Assembly: GCA_021413925.1 (NCBI GenBank)
Contig: JAIOPL010000001.1
Span: forward strand, 114,016 to 178,015
Direction: 5' to 3'
Length of the DNA: 64,000 bases
Source: Verrucomicrobiota bacterium
GTDB taxonomy: Bacteria; Verrucomicrobiota; Verrucomicrobiia; Chthoniobacterales; UBA6821
A program made the position numbers and the translations under genes. Numbering within the stretch: the first letter of the stretch is position 1; every line of letters starts with the position of its first letter. The notes beneath the pieces are model-generated. The model was not told where the DNA came from. It saw only the letters and a list, made by a program, of their open reading frames with translations, and searched no databases. Shown here piece by piece: positions 27,874 through 36,833 of this stretch.

Positions 27874-28359
27874 AGAAGTTTTTCCCTTGGTGAAAAACTT
27901 CTTTGTCGCCCGGTGACGCGCGATGAACATCAGGGTGAAGACAACTCTCATCACCGTCAGGTCCAGCAGCAGCCCGATCACACCGAATGGCAGGGCATAC
28001 TCCACTCGGTCGGTCATTATTGTCCCATTGATCCCGCCGTTGATATCAGCGACATCGGCCTGGAAGAGGTGATGATGGCGCCAATGCCGGAAGGGGCTCT
28101 TCTTCGCTCCATCCACGAGCCGCTCGTTCGGCACAGCTTCCTCCCAGAAGCCGATCCACTCTAGAGGAAGGCCGAATTGCCTGATACGCAGGAGGAACTC
28201 GTCGCCGACACAAGCAGGAACCTTGCACTCCACCCGCTCGACCTTGAGCGAAGGTGGCGAGATCTTCGTGATATTACGCGGATCCTCGTGGAAGGCATAG
28301 ACCTCGGCGGGCGAAGCATCGAGCCGGACACTGCGTTCAAAGAGTGAAAAATCAGCCAT
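27865..28359 (-). CDS. SRPBCC-superfamily ligand-binding protein with C-terminal membrane segment
   Basis: The 164-residue protein starts at ATG 28359 with FSLFERSVRLDASPAEVYAF, the first strand and helix of the START/SRPBCC fold, followed by ITKISPPSLKVERVE, WIGFWEEA and DRVEYALPFGVIG. This last pattern is shared with cyclase/dehydrase-like cell-division inhibitor-type SRPBCC proteins. Residues 125-150 are hydrophobic (LLLDLTVMRVVFTLMFIA), perhaps a membrane contact. The ligand is unknown. It is divergent from acpP, and longer upstream frames would intrude on that promoter. Confidence 0.75.
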   Translation of the reverse strand: MADFSLFERSVRLDASPAEVYAFHEDPRNITKISPPSLKVERVECKVPACVGDEFLLRIRQFGLPLEWIGFWEEAVPNERLVDGAKKSPFRHWRHHHLFQADVADINGGINGTIMTDRVEYALPFGVIGLLLDLTVMRVVFTLMFIARHRATKKFFTKGKTSGV

Positions 28360-28466
28360 GATGCACGCAGGGGAACACATCGACAGCGAATTGGGTAGGG
28401 AGAAAATTATTGCCAAGACCCTCTGCGCTCTTTACTCGTTCACCAGTATCCGTTAACCACATCACC

Positions 28467-28712
28467 ATGTCTGAAAAAACCATCGAAGAAAAAGTCCGCG
28501 ACATCATCGTCGAACAGCTCGGAGTGACCGCTGAACAGGTCACCATCAACGCCTCCTTCATCGAGGATCTCGGAGCCGATTCCCTCGACACCGTCGAGCT
28601 CGTCATGGCCTTCGAAGAAGAATTCGGAGTCGAAGTTCCCGACGAGGACGCTGAGAAGCTCCAGAAGGTCGGCGATGTTGTGAAGTACATCGAGGGGAAG
28701 CAGGCCAAGTAA
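28467..28712 (+). CDS. acpP: acyl carrier protein
   Basis: ACP carries growing fatty acyl chains on a phosphopantetheine arm. The 81-residue acidic protein has the canonical attachment site [18 protein letters not shown] with Ser at about residue 37, and the usual helical pattern. It starts at ATG 28467. The leader has no Shine-Dalgarno sequence, which is striking for a highly expressed gene. A strong terminator follows 24 bases after the stop. No fab genes are adjacent. Confidence 0.97.
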   Translation: MSEKTIEEKVRDIIVEQLGVTAEQVTINASFIEDLGADSLDTVELVMAFEEEFGVEVPDEDAEKLQKVGDVVKYIEGKQAK

Positions 28713-28735
28713 GCCGCTTTTCAGAATCCCTTTTC

Positions 28736-28775
28736 AAAAACGCCGCATCCCTCAGGATGCGGCGTTTTTCTTTTA
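28736..28775 (+). terminator. Rho-independent terminator after acpP
   Basis: AACGCCGCATCC, a CTC loop and its complement form a 12-bp GC-rich stem, followed by TTTTTCTTTT. This is the clearest intrinsic terminator in the window. Confidence 0.92.
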
Positions 28776-28877
28776 CTGGATCATGTCGCAATAATTCCGC
28801 GTAAGAAGAGACTTGCCCATCGTGGCGGAATGAGGGATTTTTACTCCCCCGCGTTAGAAACGGTTTTTGGAATTCAT

Positions 28878-28950
<73 letters not shown>

Positions 28951-28991
28951 CATCCCTTTCTATGGGCCTGGGCGGGATCCCCTCACACGTC

Positions 28992-30626
28992 ATGATCCAC
29001 CACTTGCTGGCCGCGGTTCTCTTCCTCTTCCTTGTTTCTCCCAGGGCCTCTGCTCTGGTGGCGATGACTACGGACAAAGGCACCTTGGTGAAGGAAGCCA
29101 GGATGGCTATCCTTGCCGACGGACACCCGATCGGCTTTGCGAAGATTCCTCCTGGCACCAGGGTCTTGATCCTTTCGACAAACACTGCGGGTGAACTCGT
29201 GGTCAAGCGCTCCCAGGCGGAGAGTCCCTTTGTCGTGCCGCAGGATGCCGTCGCCATCGATGCACCCTCAGGGCCGTCCCCCTCCTCACCACCAGCACCA
29301 CCATTGGTTACGCCCACCGCTACTCCACCTCAATCATCGACTCCTCAATCCACTCTCTCTCCCTCCGCCGCGCCATCGACTCCGCCTGCGATTTCCGGAA
29401 TCAAAGTTCCGACCGCCCAGGAGGTGAATAAGGCCCTAGGCATTTCCCTCTTTGAAAGCGGTCCTCTGTGGGAAGAGAATGATGCAATGGTTGCGGGCCG
29501 ACTCGATTGGCCGGCGGAGTCCAGAACCTCTTATGAGACGGGCTACAGATGGTATCCTTACTCGGATAATTCCGCGACCACAGTTCTCGGAGCCCGCGCT
29601 CTAAGCCTCTTTCTCCAGGGAATCAACAACAAGGTAGCCAAGGTCTCCGTGCTCTTTGCCAACAAGGGGGATGTCGCATTCTACAGCTCCGCGCAGGAAG
29701 CAAAAGCGCAGTCCGCCATTCCCAATCAACCGCTGATGGTGACCGACCATATGCTCAAGGGCTGTCAGGATGCGATGAGGCATGACAAGGCCACAGTGGA
29801 ATCAGCTTTGAAAGCCCTCTTCGGGGAATCAAAACCGGCCAGAATGGGACGCTTCGCCTCCACGACGGAATCAGGCCAGCGTTGGGACTGGAACGGCCAC
29901 GCCTTCGTGCTGGTCGCGCCTCCGAATGAGTATGTTGCTCTGCGAATCCTTCCTACCTCATCGATTGACGATACTGATGCGGACAGGAAGGCTTTTGCCG
30001 TAGCCAAGGCAAACCTTTCTCAACGTGTGAAGCATAAGGAAAACGGGGATGTGGTTATTACGGATCTCCCGATGATCGATCAGGGGCGCAAGGGATACTG
30101 TGTCCCGGCGACCTTCGAGAGAATCCTGCGCTACTACGGACTCTCGGAGGACATGAACATTCTCGCCATGGCCGGCCAGACCAAGGCTGGCGGAGGGACC
30201 AGCGTGAGCGGCATCGAGGGAGCCACCTACACCACGCTCCGGGATGCGGGAGCTATCATCACCAAAAAAAACTTTTCCGGGAGTATCCAGGAGATCAAGC
30301 CCATGATCGATGCGGGAAAACCACTACTCTTCACCCACTACAGCACGGAGGAGTTCAATAAGCGGGTCAATGAACGGATGACGCATCGCATCGCCGTGAC
30401 GAACTGGGATGACTGGAGCACCCGATTCCTCCCCTCACTCAAAAAGACCATCCCGCTGAAGCCCGATCCCGAATACGGCCATATTTGCCTCATCATCGGC
30501 TACAATGAGAAGACCCGCGAAATCGCCATTTCAGACTCGTGGGGACGTGCGGCGAAAGAACGTTGGATGACGGAGGAGGAGGCCAAGCAGATTAAGCAGC
30601 CCGGCTCCCTCTCGGTCATCGAATGA
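28992..30626 (+). CDS. exported C39-like cysteine peptidase-domain protein
   Basis: This 544-residue protein has a signal peptide at the ATG at 28992 (MIHHLLAAVLFLFLVSPRASA). Residues 25-90 look like a small SH3-like domain, 95-135 are a Pro/Ser/Thr linker, and 135-370 are an unassigned domain. The C-terminal part is a papain-like C39-type fold: DLPMIDQGRKGYCVPATFER (Cys about residue 373), EYGHICLIIGYN (His) and AISDSWG (Asp or Asn position). It is probably a periplasmic protease or a relative with a transglutaminase-like activity; the target is unknown. Starts before 28962 overlap the tRNA and are excluded. Confidence 0.75.
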   Translation: MIHHLLAAVLFLFLVSPRASALVAMTTDKGTLVKEARMAILADGHPIGFAKIPPGTRVLILSTNTAGELVVKRSQAESPFVVPQDAVAIDAPSGPSPSSPPAPPLVTPTATPPQSSTPQSTLSPSAAPSTPPAISGIKVPTAQEVNKALGISLFESGPLWEENDAMVAGRLDWPAESRTSYETGYRWYPYSDNSATTVLGARALSLFLQGINNKVAKVSVLFANKGDVAFYSSAQEAKAQSAIPNQPLMVTDHMLKGCQDAMRHDKATVESALKALFGESKPARMGRFASTTESGQRWDWNGHAFVLVAPPNEYVALRILPTSSIDDTDADRKAFAVAKANLSQRVKHKENGDVVITDLPMIDQGRKGYCVPATFERILRYYGLSEDMNILAMAGQTKAGGGTSVSGIEGATYTTLRDAGAIITKKNFSGSIQEIKPMIDAGKPLLFTHYSTEEFNKRVNERMTHRIAVTNWDDWSTRFLPSLKKTIPLKPDPEYGHICLIIGYNEKTREIAISDSWGRAAKERWMTEEEAKQIKQPGSLSVIE

Positions 30627-30642
30627 CCCGCGCACAATGCGT

Positions 30643-31431
30643 TCAGCGCTGGACTTGATCGAGGGCCGACACCTTTCCCCACTTGAGAGAATCGGCAATG
30701 GCACGGGTAACGAATTTCTTGGCGAGACCGATAGCCTTCGGAAGCGGCAAACCCTTTGCTAATCCGGCAACGATCGCTGCCGAGTAGGTACAGCCGGTAC
30801 CGTGGGTCTCCACCCCCTTGATAAAGGGAGCGCTGTATTCCTGCTCCTCCCAATCAGGGGTCAGGAGGATGTCTGTGGCCGTCCGCCCCTTCAGATGCCC
30901 TCCCTTAAGCAAGACGGCTGCACCTGTCGCGGCGGTGAGCCTTTTCCCGGCAGACCTCATCTCCGCCTGGGATTCTGGCCTCAGCCCGGTGAGCAAACCA
31001 AGCTCATCCAGATTCGGCGTGATCAACGTCGCCAAGGGAAAGAGATGTTTCTCGTAGGCAGTAAGCGAGCCCTGTTTGAGCAGAGGCGCACCGCTTGAGG
31101 CAACCATGACCGGATCAATCACCAGAGGTGGCAGGTTCTTAAGCGATGCCAGCACCTCGGCAATAACACGGATGATCGGTGTGGAGAAAAGCATCCCAGT
31201 CTTGATCGCAGCGATGGGGTAGGCCTCCAGTAGTAGTTCCAGTTGATCACGAACGATCTCCGGCTTCACCGCTTGGATCGAGCGGACGTTCCCGGGTATT
31301 TCCGCAACGATACAAGTGATCGCTGTGAGGCCATGACAACCAAGCGCGGAAAAGGTCTTGAGGTCGGCTTGGGCACCGGCGCCGCAGGAGGAATCGGATC
31401 CGGCTATGGTGAGGACGACGGGAAGGGACAT
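30643..31431 (-). CDS. thiD: hydroxymethylpyrimidine/phosphomethylpyrimidine kinase
   Basis: ThiD phosphorylates HMP and HMP-P in thiamine synthesis. The 262-residue ribokinase-fold protein has [20 protein letters not shown] at the N-terminus (substrate pocket), [28 protein letters not shown] and the anion-hole [10 protein letters not shown] (Asp-equivalent Cys at the usual GTGD site). The start at 31431 follows family length. No other thiamine gene is nearby, and I see no TPP riboswitch core in its leader, so the role could also be salvage. Confidence 0.92.
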   Translation of the reverse strand: MSLPVVLTIAGSDSSCGAGAQADLKTFSALGCHGLTAITCIVAEIPGNVRSIQAVKPEIVRDQLELLLEAYPIAAIKTGMLFSTPIIRVIAEVLASLKNLPPLVIDPVMVASSGAPLLKQGSLTAYEKHLFPLATLITPNLDELGLLTGLRPESQAEMRSAGKRLTAATGAAVLLKGGHLKGRTATDILLTPDWEEQEYSAPFIKGVETHGTGCTYSAAIVAGLAKGLPLPKAIGLAKKFVTRAIADSLKWGKVSALDQVQR

Positions 31432-31455
31432 GGGGAAACGAAGGTTGAAACTGGA

Positions 31456-31576
31456 GACCTGAAACCTGAAGGGATCCAAAGAAATCGGAAAGCCTGAACA
31501 AGAGGAATTCCCCGATCAGGGGAAGCGCCCTCAGGCACCCTATTACTCAGGTTTCAGCTTTCAGGTTTCATCCCTC
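31456..31576. repeat. small inverted-repeat segment upstream of thiD
   Basis: CCTGAAACCTGAAGGGAT at 31456 onward is matched by an inverted CAGGTTTCAG...TTTCATCCCT at about 31553-31576. Between them lies the hairpin TTCCCC-GATCA-GGGGAA (31508-31524). It occupies the whole gap between thiD and the upstream peptidase gene. It may be another small element or the terminator region of that peptidase. Confidence 0.4.
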
Positions 31577-31581
31577 AAAAG

Positions 31582-32265
31582 CTACCTCTCATCATGGTTC
31601 CTCGCGAGGAACAGGTAGATCAGGTTGCCGAGAGCGGCGACGAAGGCGGCGACATACGTGAGGGCGGCCGCATTCAGGACGGCATTCACGCCGGCGGCTT
31701 CCTCTCCGGGGCGGATGATCCCCATCTGCTGCAGGATCGCCTTGGCGCGATTGGAAGCGTCGAACTCCACCGGGAGGGTGATAAGCTGGAAGACCATCAG
31801 GACCGCGTAGCAGGCGATGCCGAGGTTGATCAGGTGCGTCATGTGGAAGAAGAAGCCGCCCATGATCACGAAGGGGAGGATCTGCGAGGCGAACTGCGTG
31901 GCTGGAACGATCTGCATCCGGAGGTTGAGCGGGCCGTAGTTGAGCTTGTGCTGCAGCGCGTGGCCACATTCGTGCGCGGCGATGCCGACCGAGGCGATCG
32001 AAGCGCCGTTGTAGACTTCGGTGGAGAGGCAGAGGCGCTTGGCGGAGGGATCGTAATGGTCGCCGAGCATGTCGTTGATCTCCTCGACCCGGACATCGTG
32101 GATCCCCGCATCGGCAAGGATGCGCCGCGCAGCATCAGCCCCGGTCACCCCCGAGGCGGCAGGGATCTCCTTGTAGGTCTTGAAGGCCGAGGAGACTCGG
32201 AACTGCGCCCAGAGGGCCAATGCCAGAGGCGCACCGATCAGGAGGATGTAGAGCTCGAAGGTCAT
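31582..32265 (-). CDS. membrane zinc metallopeptidase, YugP/Zn_peptidase_2 family
   Basis: The 227-residue protein has an N-terminal membrane span, the zinc motif in GIAAHECGHALQHKL (HECGH, about residues 97-101), then two or three further spans. The segment LPVEFDASNRAKAIL supplies the third, acidic ligand, as in the neutral zinc metallopeptidase family. Cytosol-facing proteolysis of membrane proteins is possible, but substrates of this family are unknown. It stands upstream of thiD on the same strand. Confidence 0.88.
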   Translation of the reverse strand: MTFELYILLIGAPLALALWAQFRVSSAFKTYKEIPAASGVTGADAARRILADAGIHDVRVEEINDMLGDHYDPSAKRLCLSTEVYNGASIASVGIAAHECGHALQHKLNYGPLNLRMQIVPATQFASQILPFVIMGGFFFHMTHLINLGIACYAVLMVFQLITLPVEFDASNRAKAILQQMGIIRPGEEAAGVNAVLNAAALTYVAAFVAALGNLIYLFLARNHDER

Positions 32266-32343
32266 GGATGTTACAGCCGCATCATACCAGACAGCCGCTA
32301 CCGGAAAATGTTCAACCTAAAAGTTGCATTAAGGAACCGCTGA

Positions 32344-33522
32344 TTAAATCTCCAAGGGCTTCGGACACCGGCTCAATAGCTTGTGTCCCGTTTTTGTGAT
32401 CAGGGCGACATCCTCATGGCGCACCCCACCCAGTCCCGGGATATAAAGCCCGGGCTCGATCGTGAAGACCTGGCCCGCCTTGAGCTTCCCGGCACCGAAG
32501 CGCGGTGCCTCGTGGAGATCGAGTCCCAAGCCGTGGCCGGTTCCGTGGAAAAATCCGCTCCAACGACCTCCCGATCCATCCTTCCCGACCCCTACTCTTT
32601 CTGTGGGATACCCGTTGTCGGCAAAGAATTGAGTCACCTCACTGTGAATGACGCCACCATCCGCTCCTGAACGCAGGGATCCGAGCGCTAGCTTCTGACC
32701 CAGCAGGCAGATCTCCCAGAGACGCGTCTGGGCCTCAGTGGCTTTCCCCCTCACCACGGTCCTGGTCAGATCACCGTAGTAGCCGCTTGCGGCCGCCCTG
32801 GGGAAAAGATCCAGAATGATCAGCTGGTGGGCCTTCAGCGGGCCATGGCCCCGCTCATGGGGATCACAGGCCTGTTCACCGCAAGCCACGATCGAGTTTC
32901 CAGCCGGGATCCCGCCAGCCCTCAGGATCGTTGACTCAATTTCTATTCGCAGACGCTCGGCGGTGAGAGTGTTGCCCCCCCAGCGGAGAATATTCCGAGG
33001 ACCAATGCTGGACGCTCGGAGCACTTCAAAAGCCCTCTTCATGCCCTCCTCGGTGATCCGAGTGGAACGGGTCATGAGATGGACTTCCTCGGCAGTCTTG
33101 ATTTGACGTTCGGGACGGAACATCCCTTCGACCGGGGTTACCTTGATGCCACACTCCTCAAGCTCGCAGGCGAGTCCCAACGGAAAATCCGCAGGGACAA
33201 GAGGGCGACTCCCTCCGCGCGCTTTCAAAAAGCGTGCAGTCACTTCGGCGGGCGAAGGCTTTCTACCAAGGGACTTTTCCAAGCTCGCCGACAACTCACT
33301 CTGCGAGACCACCTCGTCCACAGTTGCCTCGCGCCTCCCGCGATCGAACTCGAGATCACTGAGCAGTATCGCCGTGCGCCCACGACTCTCCAGGTAGACA
33401 AAAGAATCAGGCGCCCTGAATCCCGTGGCATGCAGCATGTCGGCTCCCGACTCGCTCTCGGAGATGATCAGGCGAGCAGGCGCTTTTTTCTGTGCCGGTT
33501 TTGCTGTGGACGTTGTTGCCAT
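32344..33522 (-). CDS. M24-family Xaa-Pro aminopeptidase-like protein
   Basis: The 392-residue protein has an N-terminal creatinase-like domain (to about residue 155) and a C-terminal pita-bread domain. Metal ligands are visible as DLFPRAAASGYYGDLTRT (two Asp), HGTGHGLGLDLHE (His), FTIEPGLYIPG (Glu) and GVRHEDVALIT (Glu). It should cleave N-terminal residues from Xaa-Pro peptides in the cytoplasm; the first 15 residues are an Ala/Lys/Thr-rich extension. It is divergent from rpsN. Confidence 0.9.
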   Translation of the reverse strand: MATTSTAKPAQKKAPARLIISESESGADMLHATGFRAPDSFVYLESRGRTAILLSDLEFDRGRREATVDEVVSQSELSASLEKSLGRKPSPAEVTARFLKARGGSRPLVPADFPLGLACELEECGIKVTPVEGMFRPERQIKTAEEVHLMTRSTRITEEGMKRAFEVLRASSIGPRNILRWGGNTLTAERLRIEIESTILRAGGIPAGNSIVACGEQACDPHERGHGPLKAHQLIILDLFPRAAASGYYGDLTRTVVRGKATEAQTRLWEICLLGQKLALGSLRSGADGGVIHSEVTQFFADNGYPTERVGVGKDGSGGRWSGFFHGTGHGLGLDLHEAPRFGAGKLKAGQVFTIEPGLYIPGLGGVRHEDVALITKTGHKLLSRCPKPLEI

Positions 33523-33640
33523 CAGCTATCCTTGGCGTGAAGTCACCCTCCCCGACAACCAGAAAGGAGAGAGCGGCGGGGAGATGTCTTGAAAAAAGAT
33601 CTTGCACAGGCACGGATTTTCCATACGCTCTCCCGTCCCT

Positions 33641-33910
33641 ATGGCAAAGACTTCATGGCTTGAAAGAGATAAACGCAAACGCGAGACCGTCGCTAAGTGG
33701 GCGGAACTTCGTGCCGAGCTCAAGGCAAAGAAAGATTATATCGGCCTCAGCCAGCTTCCCCGCAATGCGAGCCCTGTCCGTCTGGTAAATCGCTGCCAGA
33801 TCTCGGGACGTCGCCGCGCCTTCCTGCGCCGCTTCAAGCTCTCGCGTATCACATTCCGCGAATTGGCCACCAACGGAATGATTCCGGGCGTGACCAAGTC
33901 GAGCTGGTAA
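33641..33910 (+). CDS. rpsN: 30S ribosomal protein S14
   Basis: The 89-residue S14 lacks the zinc-binding cysteine pairs and is the zinc-independent form. It has [19 protein letters not shown] at the N-terminus and the family signature [20 protein letters not shown]. It binds helices of 16S rRNA in the 30S head. The gene stands outside any ribosomal protein operon, which is normal for zinc-free S14 paralogues in some phyla. The leader (CTCTCCCGTCCCTATG) has no Shine-Dalgarno sequence. Confidence 0.96.
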   Translation: MAKTSWLERDKRKRETVAKWAELRAELKAKKDYIGLSQLPRNASPVRLVNRCQISGRRRAFLRRFKLSRITFRELATNGMIPGVTKSSW

Positions 33911-33923
33911 TTCGAATCTGTTT

Positions 33924-33945
33924 TACCCTCTCTCTCGAGAGGGTA
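33924..33945 (+). terminator. hairpin after rpsN
   Basis: TACCCTCTC and GAGAGGGTA form a perfect 9-bp stem with a TCTC loop, 13 bases after the rpsN stop. No strong uridine run follows, so termination efficiency is uncertain. Confidence 0.5.
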
Positions 33946-34054
33946 TCCTTGAATTGATCAAGAAGAGTATGAATCCCAAGATGCTTTCACAGGATTCTAA
34001 TTCTTCAACCCCCGCACGCATCGGTTTTTGCCATCTCGCTAACTGAGATCACCC

Positions 34055-35458
34055 ATGGTGTTCGTTGCTGCCATTCTGGCGGTGGCGGCAGGGGATCCCG
34101 CCCATCTGCCAGCCATCCTACCCCCGGCCTCCCAATGGGAATCCGGCGAGATGATTTTTCTGCGACTGCTGGTTCTTTTTCTCCTGGTCCTGCTGAACGG
34201 TTTTTTTGTCGCCTCCGAGTTGGCCATCGTCAAGATCCGCGGCAGCCAGCTCGACACCCTCATCGAGCAGGGTGATGCCCGTGCCAAGCTGACCAAGCAT
34301 ATCACCATGCATCTGGAGGCTTACATTTCCGCCACCCAGCTTGGCATCACCCTAGCGAGTCTAGGCCTGGGTTGGTTGGGCGAGCCTTTCCTGGCGCATA
34401 TGATCGAGCCGGCATTCCATCTTGCTGGCATCAATGCGCCCGCCGTGGTTACGACCGTTTCCTTCATCCTGGCATTCTCACTGATCACCTTCCTCCACAT
34501 CGTGCTTGGAGAACTGGCACCCAAGTCGCTGGCCATCCGCAAGCCTGTCGAGCTGGCCCTCTGGCTCAGCCCGCCGCTCAGTTTCTTCTACACGTTGTTC
34601 CGGCCGATCATCGGCTTTCTCAACCGCTCGGCGAATTTCCTGCTGAGGCACGTTTTCAAGGTCGAACCACCGGAGGATTCCGAACGCGCCCTCACCAACG
34701 AGGAGCTTCGGGTGATTCTGACAGAGAGCCGCGAAGCCGAAGAGGTCTCCATTCTTGGCGAGCAACTGGCCGTCAATGCGTTAGATCTACGCCACCGGGT
34801 TGTGCGTGATATCATGACCCCCCGCAGCGACGTTATCCTGCTGGATCTGGAAGAACCGTTCGACGCAGAACTGAAAAAAGCCATCGACTCGCGCCATACG
34901 CGCTTCCCTCTTTGCGACGGGGCGTTGGACGACTCCGTCGGCCTAGTCCACATCAAGGATCTGCTCCGCATGGTCCACTCCGGAAAAAAAGACCTGAAGG
35001 GCATCCAAAGGCCCATCCATCATGTCTCCGAAATGATGCCTCTCGAGAAGCTCCTGAACTATTTTCTCGGAAAGCATGCCCATCTGGCCATTGCCGTCGA
35101 TGAATACGGCGGCGCGGTCGGCATCGTCACCCTGGACAATGTCCTTGAGGAACTTGTCGGCTCCATCCATGACGAGTTCGATACTCAGGAGGAGGAGATC
35201 ACAAATATCCGCGACGGGGAATTCAACGCGGAGGGAACCTTGGCCTTGCATGATCTGGCGGAGGAAGCAGACCTCAAGTTCGAGGAGACCGAAGTCAGCA
35301 CCATCGGCGGCTATGTGACCCAGATGCTGGGACATCTCCCCGTTCGCGGCGAAAGCGTGAAGATTGGCGACTATGTGGTCACCGTGACCGAGACGGACGG
35401 ACGCCGTATCCTGATGCTGAATTTCAAGCGTCCCGTCCACCCTCCGGGCAAAGACTGA
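34055..35458 (+). CDS. CNNM/CorC-type hemolysin-family transport protein
   Basis: The 467-residue protein has a DUF21/CNNM membrane domain (about residues 33-215; spans around LLVLFLLVLLNGFFVASEL and LITFLHIVLGELAPKSLAI), a pair of CBS domains (IMTPRSDVILLDL; HLAIAVDEYGGAVGIVTLDN) and a C-terminal CorC_HlyC domain (VSTIGGYVTQMLGHLP). Such proteins are linked to magnesium or cobalt efflux. An extra hydrophobic segment may lie at residues 1-20, or the true start may be nearer the ATG of MIFLRLL. It is followed by a gene-free repeat region. Confidence 0.92.
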   Translation: MVFVAAILAVAAGDPAHLPAILPPASQWESGEMIFLRLLVLFLLVLLNGFFVASELAIVKIRGSQLDTLIEQGDARAKLTKHITMHLEAYISATQLGITLASLGLGWLGEPFLAHMIEPAFHLAGINAPAVVTTVSFILAFSLITFLHIVLGELAPKSLAIRKPVELALWLSPPLSFFYTLFRPIIGFLNRSANFLLRHVFKVEPPEDSERALTNEELRVILTESREAEEVSILGEQLAVNALDLRHRVVRDIMTPRSDVILLDLEEPFDAELKKAIDSRHTRFPLCDGALDDSVGLVHIKDLLRMVHSGKKDLKGIQRPIHHVSEMMPLEKLLNYFLGKHAHLAIAVDEYGGAVGIVTLDNVLEELVGSIHDEFDTQEEEITNIRDGEFNAEGTLALHDLAEEADLKFEETEVSTIGGYVTQMLGHLPVRGESVKIGDYVVTVTETDGRRILMLNFKRPVHPPGKD

Positions 35459-35531
35459 GCCTTTGGGATTTTCTTGCCCGCACCTCAAATAAAGTCCTGC
35501 CCGTTAGACGGATAGTTTCGTCTTAAGCATT

Positions 35532-35745
35532 TTCCCGCTGAGGCGGAGAGGCGGAGAGGCGCGGAGTTTTTTGGTATGAATCAATGGATGGACGAGACAT
35601 CCGCGTACATTCAAATAATTCGATAGAAGGGGTTTTGCGAAGATTGCCCTGTCTGAATTGGATTAGGCATTATCACAATACGCAATACGCCGTTTCCCGG
35701 AACCCATTGTTATTTAACTCTGCGTCCCTGCGCCTCTGCGGGAGA
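35532..35745. repeat. R1 repeats in inverted orientation bounding a ~210-bp element
   Basis: The 327 bases between the CNNM gene and the protease gene hold no gene. R1 at 35532-35566 (TTCCCGCTGAGGCGGAGAGG) faces an inverted R1 at 35717-35745 (CTCTGCGTCCCTGCGCCTCT), enclosing about 150 AT-richer bases. The enclosed DNA is not similar to that inside the pair at 23874-24020, so only the ends are conserved. Confidence 0.6.
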
Positions 35746-35785
35746 ATTATTTTGGTTTTTTCAGGTAGAATAAATCGACTTTGCG

Positions 35786-36823
35786 CTAGCGAGCCCTGGG
35801 TGTGGGTGTAGATGCTGGCAAGGATTGGGATTTTGGAGCGCGGTGTTTCGGTTTCGGCATCGGCGTGGGCGTGGGAAGAGGCACCGGTTCGTTTTCACCA
35901 GGCTTCGTAAGCACCAACAGCTCTTCGGTCGCGGTGCAGGTCCTAGCCGAAACGATCCCATTGACCGCCTTGCCATCGCGCGATGTGAAGCCGTCATAGT
36001 TGTTGATGCTGGAAACCTGAGCGATGACGTTACCCTCGGCGTCGGTCACCGCTCCGCCGCTAGAGCCTGGGCAGTACTCAGCCGTCACCTCGACATGGAG
36101 CGCCGGCTGATGCTTCTCATCGTAGCGGTCGCGACTGATCCGGGCGACTTGTCCGCCCGTGAACATGAAGGAGAATCCATCCGGATGACTCATGCACCAA
36201 ACCGCTTCACCCGGACGCACTCCCACCCGAAGCGGCAGGGCCGGGAGCATCAGGCCGGGAACCTTGATCAGGCAGGTGTCGGCGCGGTCGCTTGAGGCGA
36301 TGATCTCAGTGACGGGAAAAACCTTCCCTTCCTCCGTCACCGCCACGGCCTGAGCCTCTCGCATCAAAGTCGGGTCGATCGTCATCACGTGCAGCGACGT
36401 GGAGAGCGTCTCAGGCGCCACGGCGAAGGCGGTGGCGCCAATCATGAAACGCCACTTCTTTGAGTGGGGCTCTTGGTAGCGCAAACCCATAGCCACCGTG
36501 CTGTGGCGGAGTGTTTCCGCTAGCTCGGTGGGTGAGTGAGGGCTCCCGGCCACTGCCGGAAGCGCCAACTCGGCACGGCTCTTAGGCAGGCTCTTGGCAA
36601 GCTGCGTGTAGGTGACGAGTTTGCCCTCCTTGGCAAGCTGGTCGGTCGCCTTGCCGGCATCACTCTCGAAATGCTCATCCTCCACGATATAGCGCGGATC
36701 CTTCGCCGGAGTAGTACTGGGAGGAACGGCAGCATTGTTCGTCCCGTTCGTCCCGTTCGTCCCATTCGGATTCTGGGCCGGCAAACCCGCACAGAGCAGG
36801 AAGAAGAGGAACAGCGGCTTCAC
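35786..36823 (-). CDS. exported trypsin-like serine protease domain protein
   Basis: The 345-residue protein starts at GTG with a signal peptide (KPLFLFFLLCAGLPAQ) and an NGT tripeptide repeat from a 9-base DNA repeat. The core from about residue 105 looks like a trypsin-like fold: a possible catalytic His in STSLHVMTI, Asp in SDRADTCLIKV and Ser in EYCPGSSGGAV. The C-terminal 45 residues are Pro/Thr/Lys-rich (PTPTPMPKPK), matching other exported proteins here. The His assignment is tentative. It precedes mqnC's end by 10 bases in the same direction, so the two may share a transcript. Confidence 0.75.
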   Translation of the reverse strand: MKPLFLFFLLCAGLPAQNPNGTNGTNGTNNAAVPPSTTPAKDPRYIVEDEHFESDAGKATDQLAKEGKLVTYTQLAKSLPKSRAELALPAVAGSPHSPTELAETLRHSTVAMGLRYQEPHSKKWRFMIGATAFAVAPETLSTSLHVMTIDPTLMREAQAVAVTEEGKVFPVTEIIASSDRADTCLIKVPGLMLPALPLRVGVRPGEAVWCMSHPDGFSFMFTGGQVARISRDRYDEKHQPALHVEVTAEYCPGSSGGAVTDAEGNVIAQVSSINNYDGFTSRDGKAVNGIVSARTCTATEELLVLTKPGENEPVPLPTPTPMPKPKHRAPKSQSLPASTPTPRAR

Positions 36824-36833
36824 AAGGCGCCGG

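Noticed and set aside
31432..31581. Possible TPP riboswitch upstream of thiD
   Set aside because: The leader has repeats and a hairpin but lacks the CTGAGA and ACCTGATCTGG-type core elements of the TPP aptamer.
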